Shown: positions 1-9,626 of the stretch, one piece after another
Numbering within the stretch: position 1 is the stretch's first letter
How the letters are laid out: each line of letters begins with the position of its first letter
Source of the DNA: Methanomicrobiales archaeon
Lineage (GTDB): Archaea > Halobacteriota > Methanomicrobia > Methanomicrobiales > Methanospirillaceae
NCBI GenBank assembly: GCA_025358115.1
Contig: JANYKQ010000025.1
Location: 1-42,443 of the forward strand
Direction of reading: 5' to 3'
DNA: 42,443 nucleotides
The notes under the pieces: model-generated
Database searches by the model: none
What the model was told of the DNA's origin: nothing
The model's input: only the letters and a program-made list of their open reading frames with translations
Position numbers and translations under genes: made by a program

Positions 1-813
1 GAGAAATATATTGATGATATCCCCCTGCGTACCGGCCAGCCAGCCGGCATACGTGTCTGCCCTGAGCGGGTACTTGTCCCAGCCCTGGTTGGCAAACCGG
101 AACGCTATGTCATCGGAGAGCTGGACATCCCGCAGCAGGACGGGCAGGTCGTTGCAGGAATAGATATGGTGCGGGCTTCTCCAGCCGAGGATCCGGTCTA
201 CGCCTTCGGTGAATATACCGGCATAGCCCATCTCTTTTACCAGGGTGGCGATCTGGTTATTGAATGTAAACTCGGTATTTTCAAAGACCGTGGGACGGGT
301 TTTGAAGAGATCATACATCAGGTCGTTATGCATCTTTGCCTGCTCCCTGAACTCTGATTTGTCGCCAAAACATCCTGCGATACTATGGTAATAGGTCTGC
401 CCGAGCAGTTCGGTATTTTTATGCCGGGCTACTGCATCGAAAAGTGACAGGACATCCTCCTGCCACTTTTCCAGTTGCTCGATCAAGGTTCCGGAGAGTG
501 AGAATGCACAACGGAATCCTTCATCCAGTTTTTCCAGGATTTTTAACGTAGCAGGGATGTAACATTTCTCGGATACCCGTTCAAGCACTTCCTTGTTCAG
601 CACGTCAAAATAGAGCGCAGGAAGATCATTTTTCTTCACTTTGGGGTCGGGAGCGAAATGCCGGTTGAGCCGGAAGGGCTGGTGCACTTCAAACCCGAAA
701 CAGACATTCTGCGCTGCCTGTCCTTCCTGCTTTTCCAACGATATCTCTGCACTGTTCTCTTTATGGTTTTCAGTTTTTTTTATAGGTTCAGCCACCACTT
801 TTTTCGGTTTCAT
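1..813 (-). CDS. GH57 alpha-amylase-like glycosidase, 3' end cut by window
   Basis: The minus strand is open without a stop from an ATG at 813 to the window edge, giving the first 271 residues. The protein matches glycoside hydrolase family 57, which hydrolyses or transfers alpha-glucans such as starch or glycogen. Visible family motifs are HQPFR near residue 46 (conserved region 1), LGQTYYHS (region 2) and FTEGVDRILGW (region 3), whose Glu is the expected catalytic nucleophile. The Asp acid/base and the C-terminal half lie outside the window. The first 40 residues are Lys/Glu-rich with no signal peptide, so a cytoplasmic enzyme acting on stored glycogen is likely. GAGG stands a few bases before the ATG and a TATA-like box lies about 75 bases upstream. 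Family assignment is firm; exact specificity (alpha-amylase or glucanotransferase) is not. Confidence 0.85.
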   Translation of the reverse strand, partial: MKPKKVVAEPIKKTENHKENSAEISLEKQEGQAAQNVCFGFEVHQPFRLNRHFAPDPKVKKNDLPALYFDVLNKEVLERVSEKCYIPATLKILEKLDEGFRCAFSLSGTLIEQLEKWQEDVLSLFDAVARHKNTELLGQTYYHSIAGCFGDKSEFREQAKMHNDLMYDLFKTRPTVFENTEFTFNNQIATLVKEMGYAGIFTEGVDRILGWRSPHHIYSCNDLPVLLRDVQLSDDIAFRFANQGWDKYPLRADTYAGWLAGTQGDIINIFL

Positions 814-886
814 ATATTCCTCATTTTTATATCCCTCTTCTTGCCAGGACATTCATTTTTCAATACATGGATATCTGCCGCATTCT

Positions 887-898
887 AAAATTTATAAG
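887..898 (-). promoter_or_regulatory. TATA box of the GH57 gene
   Basis: On the minus strand this reads CTTATAAATTTT, close to the archaeal TATA consensus. Transcription would be expected about 25 bases downstream, near 868, leaving a leader of about 55 bases before the ATG at 813. The surrounding stretch 814-1275 otherwise holds only the candidate small gene at 1001-1192. Confidence 0.5.
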
Positions 899-1000
899 CC
901 CGTTCCTTCTCGTCAAACTTCGGAAATGGGATTTTATGATCCTTTAAAGATGTGTAATGCCTGCATGGTCCATTCCTTTCGGGAAATATCTCCTGGATTT

Positions 1001-1192
1001 TTACGATATCACCCCATCAGTCCATTCCTCTTTGTTCCTGTGCTGCAGTGATCCGGGGGGACCCGTTAAGTTTGTCAGGACGGCAGCGATCCCCCCGTTG
1101 TCGAGAAGTTTGGTTCCGCAACTCCGGCTGATTGAAAGAGCAGAATACTGGATCCAGAGAGCTGCATTTTTTTGTGCCATCTCTGTCTGCAT
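1001..1192 (-). CDS. candidate 63-aa protein downstream of cheW
   Basis: A minus-strand ORF starts at ATG 1192 and ends at a TAA near 1001. What recommends it is a strong Shine-Dalgarno sequence, AGGAGG, 10 bases upstream (1203-1208) and its position behind cheW. The product begins MQTEMAQKNAALW and contains a glycine/leucine-rich middle (LLDNGGIAAVLTNL). I recognise no family, membrane segment or metal motif. The frame is open further upstream to a GTG at 1273, two bases after the cheW stop, so a 90-residue version is also possible. It could be a chance ORF in the cheW 3' region. Confidence 0.3.
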   Translation of the reverse strand: MQTEMAQKNAALWIQYSALSISRSCGTKLLDNGGIAAVLTNLTGPPGSLQHRNKEEWTDGVIS

Positions 1193-1275
1193 ATGGTCAG
1201 ATCCTCCTCTTGCCATTATTCCCCGGTTTGTCGGTAGTACCGAATGCATGGGTCCTCGTATTTTCTCATTCACTT

Positions 1276-1896
1276 TTACGTCAAAGACATCCCTTCGCCG
1301 ATATCCTTGAGCAGGTACTTGATATCGATCCAGATGATCAGTTCGTTCTTCTCGTGCTCCTTGTCCCGGACCTTCTTCTTGATGATGCCGAGGATCGCAG
1401 TATCTTCGTTCGCATCTGCAGCCGATGTCTTGTCGATATCACTTAAGTCAAAGGTTGAGACCGAGGTAACATCGTCGACCATGATCCCGGTCTTGGCCCG
1501 GGTGATCTTCTCATCCAGTACGATGATCCTGCTGTTCTCCTCCCGCACCTCAGTAGTTGCAGTAATATGCAGGCGTTCTTTTAAGTCGACGATGGTGGTG
1601 ATCTCGCCCCGGAGGTCAATGATGCCCTTCATATATGAGGCACTGTTTGGGAGCTGGGTGATGGTGGTGTACTCCACGACTTCCTTGACATCGAAAAGGT
1701 CGACTGCATAATGCTCGTTGCCGAGCAGGAACTCAACGACCTGGAGCATCCCCTTCTCGTGTTTTCCTGCCTTCTTGTCCTTTATCGCCTGCGTTTTTTC
1801 AGCTGATTCCTGGCCCTGTGCGACCGGGGGGGATGAGGGGTGGTCTCCCTCCTCATCGGTTGGATGGGTTACTTTTGGCATGTCAGTATCCCCCAT
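1276..1896 (-). CDS. cheW: CheW chemotaxis coupling protein
   Basis: CheW is the cytoplasmic adaptor that links chemoreceptors to the CheA kinase. The first 50 residues are polar and probably disordered. From about residue 50 comes the CheW beta-barrel, with VEFLLGNEHYAVDL, VKEVVEY, the loop MKGIIDLRGEITTIVDLKER typical of the family, and a late IIWIDIKYLLKD strand. The chosen ATG (1896) shares its A with the stop codon of the upstream receptor gene (TGATG), a usual coupling overlap; a GTG two codons earlier is possible. No cheA, cheY or cheB lies nearby, so the partner kinase must be encoded elsewhere. Its 3' 147 bases are about 90% identical to the partial cheW at the right end of the window. 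Confidence 0.93.
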   Translation of the reverse strand: MGDTDMPKVTHPTDEEGDHPSSPPVAQGQESAEKTQAIKDKKAGKHEKGMLQVVEFLLGNEHYAVDLFDVKEVVEYTTITQLPNSASYMKGIIDLRGEITTIVDLKERLHITATTEVREENSRIIVLDEKITRAKTGIMVDDVTSVSTFDLSDIDKTSAADANEDTAILGIIKKKVRDKEHEKNELIIWIDIKYLLKDIGEGMSLT

Positions 1897-4800
1897 CAGC
1901 ACTTGAATTTCGAGACTTCTTTGGTCACTTTGTCAACTATGTTGTTCACATTGCCAATGACCTTTGAGATCTGGTCAATGGCAGCAGCCGACTCCTCGCT
2001 TGCAGCCGCAGCGTCCGTGGACTCCTTGGCCGTGCTCTGCATCAGGCCCCCGACTTCATTGACACTGGCTGTCACTTCTTCAACGGAAGCTGCCTGTTCT
2101 TCAGCCGCTGCTGCGACATCGCTGATATTCTTGCTTACCTGGTCAATCGACTCGACAATCTTGGTGAAACTGTTGAGCGTGTCCTGCAGGGCTTCGCTGC
2201 CGGTCTTGACACCGGTGTTTGACGAAGCAACCGCATCGACAGCATGGTTGGTCTGCGTCTGGAGGTTGTTGATCATCTCGGCAATCTTCTCGGCCGATGC
2301 CCGTGACTCAACGGCAAGCGACTTGACTTCGGTTGCAACGACTGCAAACCCGCGTCCTGCATCTCCCGCCCGGGCTGCTTCTATGGCTGCGTTGAGGGCT
2401 AACAGGTTCGTCTGGTTGGCGAGGTCAGTAATGAGGCTGACAATCTCGCTGATCTTGTCCATCTGTCCTTTGATCTCCAGGATAATGGTGTTGACCTCAT
2501 TGGAGGACTTGGTAATGCCCTGCATACCGTTCTCAGTCTTGTGGGCAAGGTCCATTCCTTCCTTACTATATGTCGTTGTGTCCTGCACGAGTTTTGCCGT
2601 CACATCCGCACGGGTTGCGACTTCCTGGATGGTGCGGGAGAGATCTTCCATTGCCTTCTGGACCTGCTCGATACCCGCCATCGACTTCTCGACATTGGTG
2701 CTGACGGCGCTCGTGTTCTTTGCAACCTGTCCAGCACCGGCCGTGACTTCCTCCACGCTGGCATTGGCCTCTTCAGCGCCGGCCGCAAGGTCGGTAACCT
2801 GCGAACCAATGTTGGTCACCGCAGCCGAGACCGCGATACCTATGTTGTTCAACGCTTCCTTGAACGCTAACCAGTCTCCGGGTACCTTGAGGTTCGGGTC
2901 CACCCGGGTGGTGAAGTCCTGCGTTGCATAACCCTTTGAAACCCTGAGGGCCTCGTTGACCGGCTCAATGACCGAGTCGAGCGTCTGGTTGACCCCATCA
3001 ACAATCTTCTTGTAATCACCGGTATGCCTGCTGGCATCGGCACGGGTTTTTAACTTGCCTTCGTCCGCTGCCTTTGCCAGCATGCCGGCATCGGCCACGA
3101 GTGCATTGACTGCGTCGATACAGTTGTTGAGATTGTTCTTGATCTCGTTGAAGTCACCATTGTAATTGTCGGTAATCTTTGAGGGGATGTCTCCTTTGGA
3201 GATCCGGTCAACATATTCGGCAGCCACATTGAGCGGTCCTATCACGGAGTCAAGGCAGTTGTTCACGCCAATGACGATCCTCTGGTAGTCGCCCAAGTGC
3301 TTGCTTGCGTCAGCCCGGGTGTCGAGTTTGCCATCAACGGCGGCCTTTGCCAGCATGTTCGCATCAACCACGAGTGCGTTGATGTTGTCGATACAGTTGT
3401 TGAGGTTATTCTTGATGACGTTGAAGTCGCCGTTGTACGGGTCTGTTATCTTCGGGGGAATTGCTCCCTTGCTGATCTTGTCCACGTAATCTGCGGCAAC
3501 GTTGAGCGGCCCGATGACCGCGTCAAGGCAGTCGTCCACACCCTGCACAATCTTCCGGTAATCACCGTTGTGTCTGCTCGCGTCCGCCCGGGTCGCAAGT
3601 TTCCCGTCAATTGCTGCCGTCCGGAGCATGCCGGCATCTGAAACCAGTGCATTGACCGCGTCGATACAGTTGTTAAGGTTGTTCTTGATCTCGTTGAAGT
3701 CCCCGTTGTAGTTGTCGGTGATTCGTGCCGGTATATCACCTTTGGAGATGCGGTCAACATATTCGGCTGCCACGTTGAGCGGCCCAATCACGGAGTCAAG
3801 GCATTCATTGACACCCTTGACGATCTTCTGGTAGTCGCCCTGGTGCCTGCTGGCATCAGCCCGTGTGTCGAGTTTTCCTTCAACTGCAGCTTTTGCGAGC
3901 ATGTTCGCGTCGACGACAAGCGCGTTTATGTTGTCAATACAGTTGTTGAGATTATTCTTGATTACATTGAAGTCACCACTGTACGGGTCGGTGATCTTCG
4001 GGGGAAGTGCTCCTTTGCTGATCTTATCAACGTAATCTGCTGCCACGTTGAGCGGCCCGATCACGTATTCAAGACAGTTGTTCACACCGGTAACGATCTT
4101 CCGATAATCGCCCTGATGCCTGCCGGCATCCGCCCGGGTCGCAAGTTTGCCCTCGGTTGCTGCCTTTTCGAGCATCACTGCATCAGCCACAAGGGCATTG
4201 ATATTGTCGATACAGTTGTTGAGGTTGTTCTTGATCTCGTTGAAATCGCCGTTGTAGTTGTCGGTGATCTTCTTGGGGAGATCACCTTTACTGATGCGGT
4301 CAACATATTCAGCAGCAACGTTGAGGGGACCGATTACGGCATCGAGCGTTCCATTGACCCCTTCCACAATCTTCTTGTAATCGCCCTTGTGTTTGCTGGC
4401 ATCCGCCCGGGTATCAAGTTTTCCTTCTACTGCTGCCTTCGAGAGCATGTTGGCATCGGTGACCAGTGCACGGAGGCTGAGGGTTATGGTGTTGAGAGCC
4501 GGTACAATCTCGTCTTTGTCATCCCGGACTTTTAAGTCTGTGGTAAGATCGCCATCAGCAATCTTTTTCATGGTACCGACAATGAACTTCTGCAATTCGT
4601 CGGAAAAACTGTCCATGGTCTCGGCCATCTCCCCGATTTCGTCCTTCCTCTTCAGGCTGAGACGATTGCCGAGATGACCTTTTTTCATCTCGTTCAGGCC
4701 TTCAGCAACTTTCTCGACCGGCCCGGTGATGCTCTTTGAGAGATAGAGCGCGATTCCGATGCCGATGATGATGGCTATAATGACGGCGATTATCATCTGC

Positions 4801-5372
4801 GTCATCGCAGCCCCGGATTCCGTGTCAGAACTCTTATCCAATGCATCTGCTGCATTGGTATTGAAATCAAACAGATCATTCATATCTTTGACAGCAGCTG
4901 CACGAGCGAGAACCAGCGGGCTGCCATCAGCAAAATCTGCTGTTACATCGGCGGTCTTCCCCGCCTTCGCATCGTCCATCGTCTTTTGGACATTCTGTTT
5001 AAAGGATGCGTAGTCGGTTTCGAATTTTGCCTGTATCGCTTTTTCATCAGTACTAGCGGGGGATGCCTTGTAGTCCGCAAAACTTTTGTCTATAGTGGCG
5101 ATCAGGGCCGGCATGCTCACATCAATGGCACTTCGCGATTCCGGTACAAACGCATAGCGAAACAGGTCGCCCCGTACCTGTTGTAACCCTGAATCAACAG
5201 CATTTAACTGGGTTATGGGGATAAGATTTTCTTTGTATGTTGCATCCTGCCCCGCCTTGATTGTTGTCATTCCGGTATATCCTATAAACGCAACAACCGC
5301 CATCAGTAAAAGCACAATAAGAAACCCTCCCAGGAGTTTCTTCCCGATTTTCATATCATCAATGAAACTCAT
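1896..5372 (-). CDS. Methyl-accepting chemotaxis protein with poly-HAMP-like repeats
   Basis: A 1158-aa chemoreceptor. Transmembrane helices at about residues 14-32 and 192-212 flank an extracytoplasmic helical sensor domain of about 155 residues (4HB-like). A HAMP domain follows at about 213-265. Residues 302-756 consist of five head-to-tail 91-residue units and a diverged sixth, each looking like two HAMP modules (for example [19 protein letters not shown]). The C-terminal signalling domain has the hairpin tip [18 protein letters not shown] near residues 985-1000 and Glu/Gln-rich methylation helices ([29 protein letters not shown]). It would bind CheW and CheA. At 1158 aa it is about twice the usual length (500-700), the difference being the repeats. 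It is the first gene of a pair with cheW, divergent from the kinase operon. Confidence 0.95.
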   Translation of the reverse strand: MSFIDDMKIGKKLLGGFLIVLLLMAVVAFIGYTGMTTIKAGQDATYKENLIPITQLNAVDSGLQQVRGDLFRYAFVPESRSAIDVSMPALIATIDKSFADYKASPASTDEKAIQAKFETDYASFKQNVQKTMDDAKAGKTADVTADFADGSPLVLARAAAVKDMNDLFDFNTNAADALDKSSDTESGAAMTQMIIAVIIAIIIGIGIALYLSKSITGPVEKVAEGLNEMKKGHLGNRLSLKRKDEIGEMAETMDSFSDELQKFIVGTMKKIADGDLTTDLKVRDDKDEIVPALNTITLSLRALVTDANMLSKAAVEGKLDTRADASKHKGDYKKIVEGVNGTLDAVIGPLNVAAEYVDRISKGDLPKKITDNYNGDFNEIKNNLNNCIDNINALVADAVMLEKAATEGKLATRADAGRHQGDYRKIVTGVNNCLEYVIGPLNVAADYVDKISKGALPPKITDPYSGDFNVIKNNLNNCIDNINALVVDANMLAKAAVEGKLDTRADASRHQGDYQKIVKGVNECLDSVIGPLNVAAEYVDRISKGDIPARITDNYNGDFNEIKNNLNNCIDAVNALVSDAGMLRTAAIDGKLATRADASRHNGDYRKIVQGVDDCLDAVIGPLNVAADYVDKISKGAIPPKITDPYNGDFNVIKNNLNNCIDNINALVVDANMLAKAAVDGKLDTRADASKHLGDYQRIVIGVNNCLDSVIGPLNVAAEYVDRISKGDIPSKITDNYNGDFNEIKNNLNNCIDAVNALVADAGMLAKAADEGKLKTRADASRHTGDYKKIVDGVNQTLDSVIEPVNEALRVSKGYATQDFTTRVDPNLKVPGDWLAFKEALNNIGIAVSAAVTNIGSQVTDLAAGAEEANASVEEVTAGAGQVAKNTSAVSTNVEKSMAGIEQVQKAMEDLSRTIQEVATRADVTAKLVQDTTTYSKEGMDLAHKTENGMQGITKSSNEVNTIILEIKGQMDKISEIVSLITDLANQTNLLALNAAIEAARAGDAGRGFAVVATEVKSLAVESRASAEKIAEMINNLQTQTNHAVDAVASSNTGVKTGSEALQDTLNSFTKIVESIDQVSKNISDVAAAAEEQAASVEEVTASVNEVGGLMQSTAKESTDAAAASEESAAAIDQISKVIGNVNNIVDKVTKEVSKFKC
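3105..4469 (-). repeat. Five tandem 273-bp coding repeats in the MCP gene
   Basis: Five in-frame units of exactly 91 codons start at residues 302, 393, 484, 575 and 666; a diverged sixth starts at 757. They alternate in type. Units 1, 3 and 5 carry [11 protein letters not shown] and [11 protein letters not shown]. Units 2 and 4 carry [11 protein letters not shown] and [11 protein letters not shown] (unit 2 has Ser for the Asn). The A-B-A-B-A order suggests growth by duplication of a 546-bp two-unit block. Confidence 0.9.
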
Positions 5373-5561
5373 ACACTCTCTACCCCTTTTTTATCCGGAT
5401 TGTTCAAGCACTGGCCGGATCTGGTTTCAAGATACTGACCGGGGAACTGCTAGGTAGTGCTTTTCAGGATCCACCCCCTGAATGATAGCCGGGCAAATCC
5501 CCGTATTTCTTCCCGCAGATGATCATCTCACCTGATCCCGTAGCGGGAGGTAAGTGTCAAT

Positions 5562-5612
5562 ATTGCAAGGAGATTAATAAAGACAGCCATATGCAAGGCA
5601 TTTATGCAAGGC
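5562..5612 (+). promoter_or_regulatory. Three TGCAAGG motifs upstream of the kinase operon
   Basis: TGCAAGG occurs at 5564-5570, 5592-5598 and 5605-5611. The last two are part of an exact 9-base direct repeat ATGCAAGGC, 13 bases apart, ending 9 bases before the TATA-like box. This position fits an operator or activator site. The 285-base divergent region 5373-5657 shows little else apart from a short CCCG/CGGG hairpin near 5536-5546. Confidence 0.35.
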
Positions 5613-5620
5613 GCAGCCAA

Positions 5621-5630
5621 AAAATAAATA
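5621..5630 (+). promoter_or_regulatory. TATA-like box of the 5658-25193 operon
   Basis: AAAATAAATA, preceded by further A residues, ends 27 bases before the ATG at 5658. Archaeal initiation about 25 bases downstream would give an essentially leaderless first transcript, consistent with the absence of a Shine-Dalgarno sequence before this ATG. Confidence 0.45.
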
Positions 5631-5657
5631 CTGCCGCTTGATGTATGGTGTATTACA

Positions 5658-8600
5658 ATGGCTGTGGAAAAATTCCCTGATGAAATTTCCGCTATCCGGA
5701 CCATGCTCTCTGAGCATCCGGAGGGATTGACGATTCGCAGCATCTCGGCAATGCTTGGCATGAATCGCAATTCCACAGCAAAATACTTGGACATCCTCCA
5801 GATGCAGGGAGGGGTAACTTTCCGGAGAAGCGGCCCGGCCAAGATCTATTGCCTTGCCGATAAACTGCCCGCAGCAGCGGTCCTGAAACTGGCAAAAAGC
5901 CATGTCATTATTTTTAATCATGACCTGTCTGTTACAGATATCAATGATTCATTCAGCCGTTTATTAAAAATTTCAAAAAAAGAGATTATCGGAAAGACTC
6001 TGGGTCATCTGCCATTTGCGGTGCAGAACCTTCCTGAATTGCGGACACTGATCCGGGATGGTGTGCGGGGAAGTGAATCCCGGACTTCAACACTCATAAC
6101 GATAGGGGATCGTGCGATTCCATGTAACCTTGCGTGCAGCCCGGTATTTTTTGAGAATGGAAATAATGGGGTCTCCCTGGTAATAGATCTCGGGTCGGAG
6201 GCAAAGGACAGGGAGATTACCGGTAATTATGCCGACGATTCCCTTGCTGAACTGGATGTGTCAGAATATATCTGCCGGTTCGCACCGGATGGAACCTTCA
6301 CCTACGTCAACAAGGCGTACTGTGACCTCCTGCACAAAACAAAAGCTGAATTCATCGGTCATATCTGGCGACCTACACTTCCGGAAAGCGAGGTGCGAAA
6401 GATCAAATCCTGTCTCCATGCACTGGACCCGGTGCACCCAGTCGTATCGCTGGACATCCGGGCAATCATGCGGACGGGGGATTCCCAGTGGCAGCGCTGG
6501 AAATTCCGCCTTCTGACCGATTATGACGGGCATTCTGCCGGGTACCAGTGCACCGGTCTTGACATCACCGAGTTAAAAAAACTCGAACAAAAGACCAACA
6601 AGGGTGCCGAAGAGATGGAGACCTTCATCCGGGAGCGCAAGGCCGAGATCCAGGACTTAAACAAGCAGATCTATGATGAGATCGCCAGCCACGAGAAGAC
6701 ACATTTCCAGCTCCAGTTCACCCAGTTCGCCATGGACAAGGCCTCGTACATGATCATGTGGATCACCCGCGAGGGACGGTTTGTGTACATGAACAAGGAA
6801 GCCCAGAATGTGCTGGGGTACCAGTACCGCGATGTGATCACGAAAAAATTCCCGGATCTCATTGCCGGTTTTTTTTCATTTCCCTGGGACGAGATCTGGG
6901 AAACCATAAAACGGGACCGGCAGTTTACGCTGGAGACTGCTCTAAAAACCAACAGGGGAACAGAGATCCCGGTTGAGATGGTCTTCAATTACCTTGAGTT
7001 CAAGGAGAAACATTACTGCTGCTGTTTTGCGCGGGATATCACCGGGCGCAAAGAAGCAGAGGAGGCATTGCGGCAGAGCGAGCAGAAATACCGGGACATT
7101 TTTGAAAAATCGGTATCCGGACTATTCAAAACTACCCCGGACGGCTGTCTTATCGATGCAAATGATGCATTCGCCCGCATGTATGGCTATAGCGGTGCCA
7201 CGGAGATTCTGGCAGCTGGCCTCGATGTTGGCAGGGATCTTTACGCCCGCCCGGAAGACCGCAATGAAATGCTCAAGCTCCTTGCGGAAAAAAGTAAAGT
7301 GGAAAACTTTGAGACCCGTCACATTAAACGGGACGGAACAGCGTTCTGGGTTGCGATCACGGCCCGGACCATCCGGGACAATGACGGGAATGTGGCTTTT
7401 TATGAAGGTACCTTTGTTGATATTACCGGGCGTAAACTGGCGGAGAATTCACTGCGCAACAGTGAAGCCCGCTTGAACACGCTGATCAAAACAATTCCTG
7501 ACCTTATCTGGCTGAAGGATAAAGACGGTATCTATCTCTCCTGCAACCCTGTGTTCGAGCGATTATATGGTGCGAAAGAGATAGACATTGTCGGAAAAAA
7601 CGATTACGACTTTGTCGATCGCATCCTTGCCGATTTCTTCCGGGAACATGATCAGAACGCGATCGAGGCCGGCAAGCCCACCAGCAACGAAGAGTGGCTC
7701 ACCTTTGCTGATGATAGCCATCGTGCCCTGATCGATACCATCAAGACACCTATGTACGATGATCGCGGAACACTCATCGGTGTGCTTGGAATCGGGCGCG
7801 ATATTACCGAACGCAAACGGGCGGAAGATGCACTTCACGAAGTTGCCCGGTACACCCGTAACCTGCTGGAGTCCAGCCTGGACCCGATGGTGACAATCTC
7901 TGCGGAAGGCCGGATCATGGATGTGAACACGGCGACCGAGTGGGCAACCGGGTATTCAAGAGAGAACCTTATCGGGACCGATTTCTCGGACTATTTCATG
8001 GTTCCGGAGAATGCCCGTAAAAGCTATCTCCAGGTGTTTGAAAAAGGGGTTGTGCGGGATTATCCGCTTGAGATAAAAAATCGCGACGGAACAATCCGGA
8101 ATGTCTTGTATAATGCAACTATCTACCGTGACAGTTCAGGATCCGTCAAGGGTGTTTTTGCCGCAGCCCGTGACATCACCGAACGCAGGAAGGCAGAAAC
8201 AGAGCTGCAGCTGCATGGGGAGATTGTGCAGAACCTGGCTGAAGGCGTTGTGATGATCCGGATCAGTGACGGTACTATTGTGTATGCCAACCCGCGTTTT
8301 GAAATAATGTCCGGTTATTCTCCCGGCGAACTGAACGGCAGGCATATAAGCACTATCAATGCCCCGGATGGAAGAAGTCCCGAAACGGTTGCGAACGAGA
8401 TCATCAGCAATCTCAGACAAACGGGGTTGTGGAGCGGGGATGTACTCAATATCAGGAAAGACGGGACAATGTTCCGGTGTCACGCAACCGTATCAGCGTT
8501 TGACCATCCGCAGCATGGCCCGGTATGGATATCGGTGCACCTGGATATCACTGAACGAAAGCAGGCTGAAGATGAAATTTTCTTTAAAAACCTCCTCCTC

Positions 8601-9626
8601 TTAACCCAGCAGGAGACATCACCTGACGGTATCCTCGTGGTTGATGAAAGGGGAAAAATTCTTTCGTTCAACCGGCATTTTGCCGGTGTGTGGGATATTC
8701 CACAAGAGGTAATTGCATCCGGTCTCGATGAACTGGCTATCAGTGCTGTCCAGGACAAACTCGTTGATCCTGAGGAATTCCTTGCGCGGGTCCGTCATCT
8801 CTATACTCACAAGACCGAGAAGAGCCATGATGAGATCCTCTTGAAAGACGGGAGGATCCTGGACAGGTATTCTGCCCCTATGTTCGGTGACCGGAAAAAA
8901 TATTTCGGCAGGGTGTGGTATTTCCGGGATATCACCGAACGCAAGCGGGCTGAAGAAGCACTGAAAATGGCAAACAGGAAGCTGAACCTCTTCTCTACGA
9001 TCACCCGGCACGATATCATCAACCAGATGACCCTGCTGCGGGGGTTTGCACGCCGGCTGGAACGGGAACTGCCTGCCCATAATCTCGATGAGTATTTCCA
9101 GAAGATCAATACTTCGGCAGACCGGATCTCTGCCATGATACAGTTTACCAAGACCTATGAGAACATCGGGATCAATCTTCCTGTCTGGCGGGATGTCGGG
9201 AGCCTTGTGGATGCCGCGGTAAAAGACGTTGAGCTCGGAAATGTACGGCTTGATAATGAGATTCCTGCCGGAACAGAAGTGTTTGCCGACCCGCTGATTG
9301 CCAGTGTATTTCATAACCTGCTGAATAATGCCCTGGTCCTGGGTGGGCCGGTTTCGGCTATCAGCTTCTCTTCAGAAGATCTGAACGGGAACCGGCTCAT
9401 AGTCTGCGAAAATGATGGCAGCGGAGTGCCTGCAGAAGAGAAGGAGAAGATCTTCGAACTCGGGTATGGCAGGAATACCGGTTTTAACCTGTTTCTCTTC
9501 CGGGAGATTCTTGGCATAACCGGCATTACCCTCAAAGAGACCGGAATGCCCGGCCGGGGGTTACGGTTTGAGATTACTGTGCCGGAAGGGATGCACAGAT
9601 ACCTGTCTCAGGGAAGTCCGGAATGA
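5658..9626 (+). CDS. HTH/eight-PAS sensor histidine kinase
   Basis: 1322 aa, no membrane segment, so cytoplasmic. Residues 8-66 form a winged-helix-like domain (LTIRSISAMLGMNRNSTAKY, then a basic wing FRRSGPAKIY). Eight PAS domains follow at about 77-175, 198-304, 352-463, 475-592, 603-719, 730-845, 851-968 and 975-1097, most ending in the DITERK-type linker, with a coiled coil at 305-350. The kinase core has His1118 in TRHDIINQ, the N box around Asn1220-1224 and G1 ENDGSGVP (1251-1258). The G2 box is odd: TGFNLFLF replaces the usual TGLGLALA, so ATP binding may be weak or lost. It is first in a run of overlapping genes; its stop overlaps the next start as ATGA. A DNA-binding domain on a kinase suggests direct transcriptional output. 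PAS ligands are unknown. Confidence 0.9.
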   Translation: MAVEKFPDEISAIRTMLSEHPEGLTIRSISAMLGMNRNSTAKYLDILQMQGGVTFRRSGPAKIYCLADKLPAAAVLKLAKSHVIIFNHDLSVTDINDSFSRLLKISKKEIIGKTLGHLPFAVQNLPELRTLIRDGVRGSESRTSTLITIGDRAIPCNLACSPVFFENGNNGVSLVIDLGSEAKDREITGNYADDSLAELDVSEYICRFAPDGTFTYVNKAYCDLLHKTKAEFIGHIWRPTLPESEVRKIKSCLHALDPVHPVVSLDIRAIMRTGDSQWQRWKFRLLTDYDGHSAGYQCTGLDITELKKLEQKTNKGAEEMETFIRERKAEIQDLNKQIYDEIASHEKTHFQLQFTQFAMDKASYMIMWITREGRFVYMNKEAQNVLGYQYRDVITKKFPDLIAGFFSFPWDEIWETIKRDRQFTLETALKTNRGTEIPVEMVFNYLEFKEKHYCCCFARDITGRKEAEEALRQSEQKYRDIFEKSVSGLFKTTPDGCLIDANDAFARMYGYSGATEILAAGLDVGRDLYARPEDRNEMLKLLAEKSKVENFETRHIKRDGTAFWVAITARTIRDNDGNVAFYEGTFVDITGRKLAENSLRNSEARLNTLIKTIPDLIWLKDKDGIYLSCNPVFERLYGAKEIDIVGKNDYDFVDRILADFFREHDQNAIEAGKPTSNEEWLTFADDSHRALIDTIKTPMYDDRGTLIGVLGIGRDITERKRAEDALHEVARYTRNLLESSLDPMVTISAEGRIMDVNTATEWATGYSRENLIGTDFSDYFMVPENARKSYLQVFEKGVVRDYPLEIKNRDGTIRNVLYNATIYRDSSGSVKGVFAAARDITERRKAETELQLHGEIVQNLAEGVVMIRISDGTIVYANPRFEIMSGYSPGELNGRHISTINAPDGRSPETVANEIISNLRQTGLWSGDVLNIRKDGTMFRCHATVSAFDHPQHGPVWISVHLDITERKQAEDEIFFKNLLLLTQQETSPDGILVVDERGKILSFNRHFAGVWDIPQEVIASGLDELAISAVQDKLVDPEEFLARVRHLYTHKTEKSHDEILLKDGRILDRYSAPMFGDRKKYFGRVWYFRDITERKRAEEALKMANRKLNLFSTITRHDIINQMTLLRGFARRLERELPAHNLDEYFQKINTSADRISAMIQFTKTYENIGINLPVWRDVGSLVDAAVKDVELGNVRLDNEIPAGTEVFADPLIASVFHNLLNNALVLGGPVSAISFSSEDLNGNRLIVCENDGSGVPAEEKEKIFELGYGRNTGFNLFLFREILGITGITLKETGMPGRGLRFEITVPEGMHRYLSQGSPE

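Noticed and set aside
641-1051. Plus-strand ORFs over the GH57 promoter region
   Set aside because: They are antisense to the GH57 start or low-complexity Phe/Ser-rich translations of AT-rich promoter DNA.
3297-4535. Plus-strand ORFs opposite the MCP repeats
   Set aside because: They arise because the repeated coding sequence is open on the other strand too; the MCP frame has full domain support.
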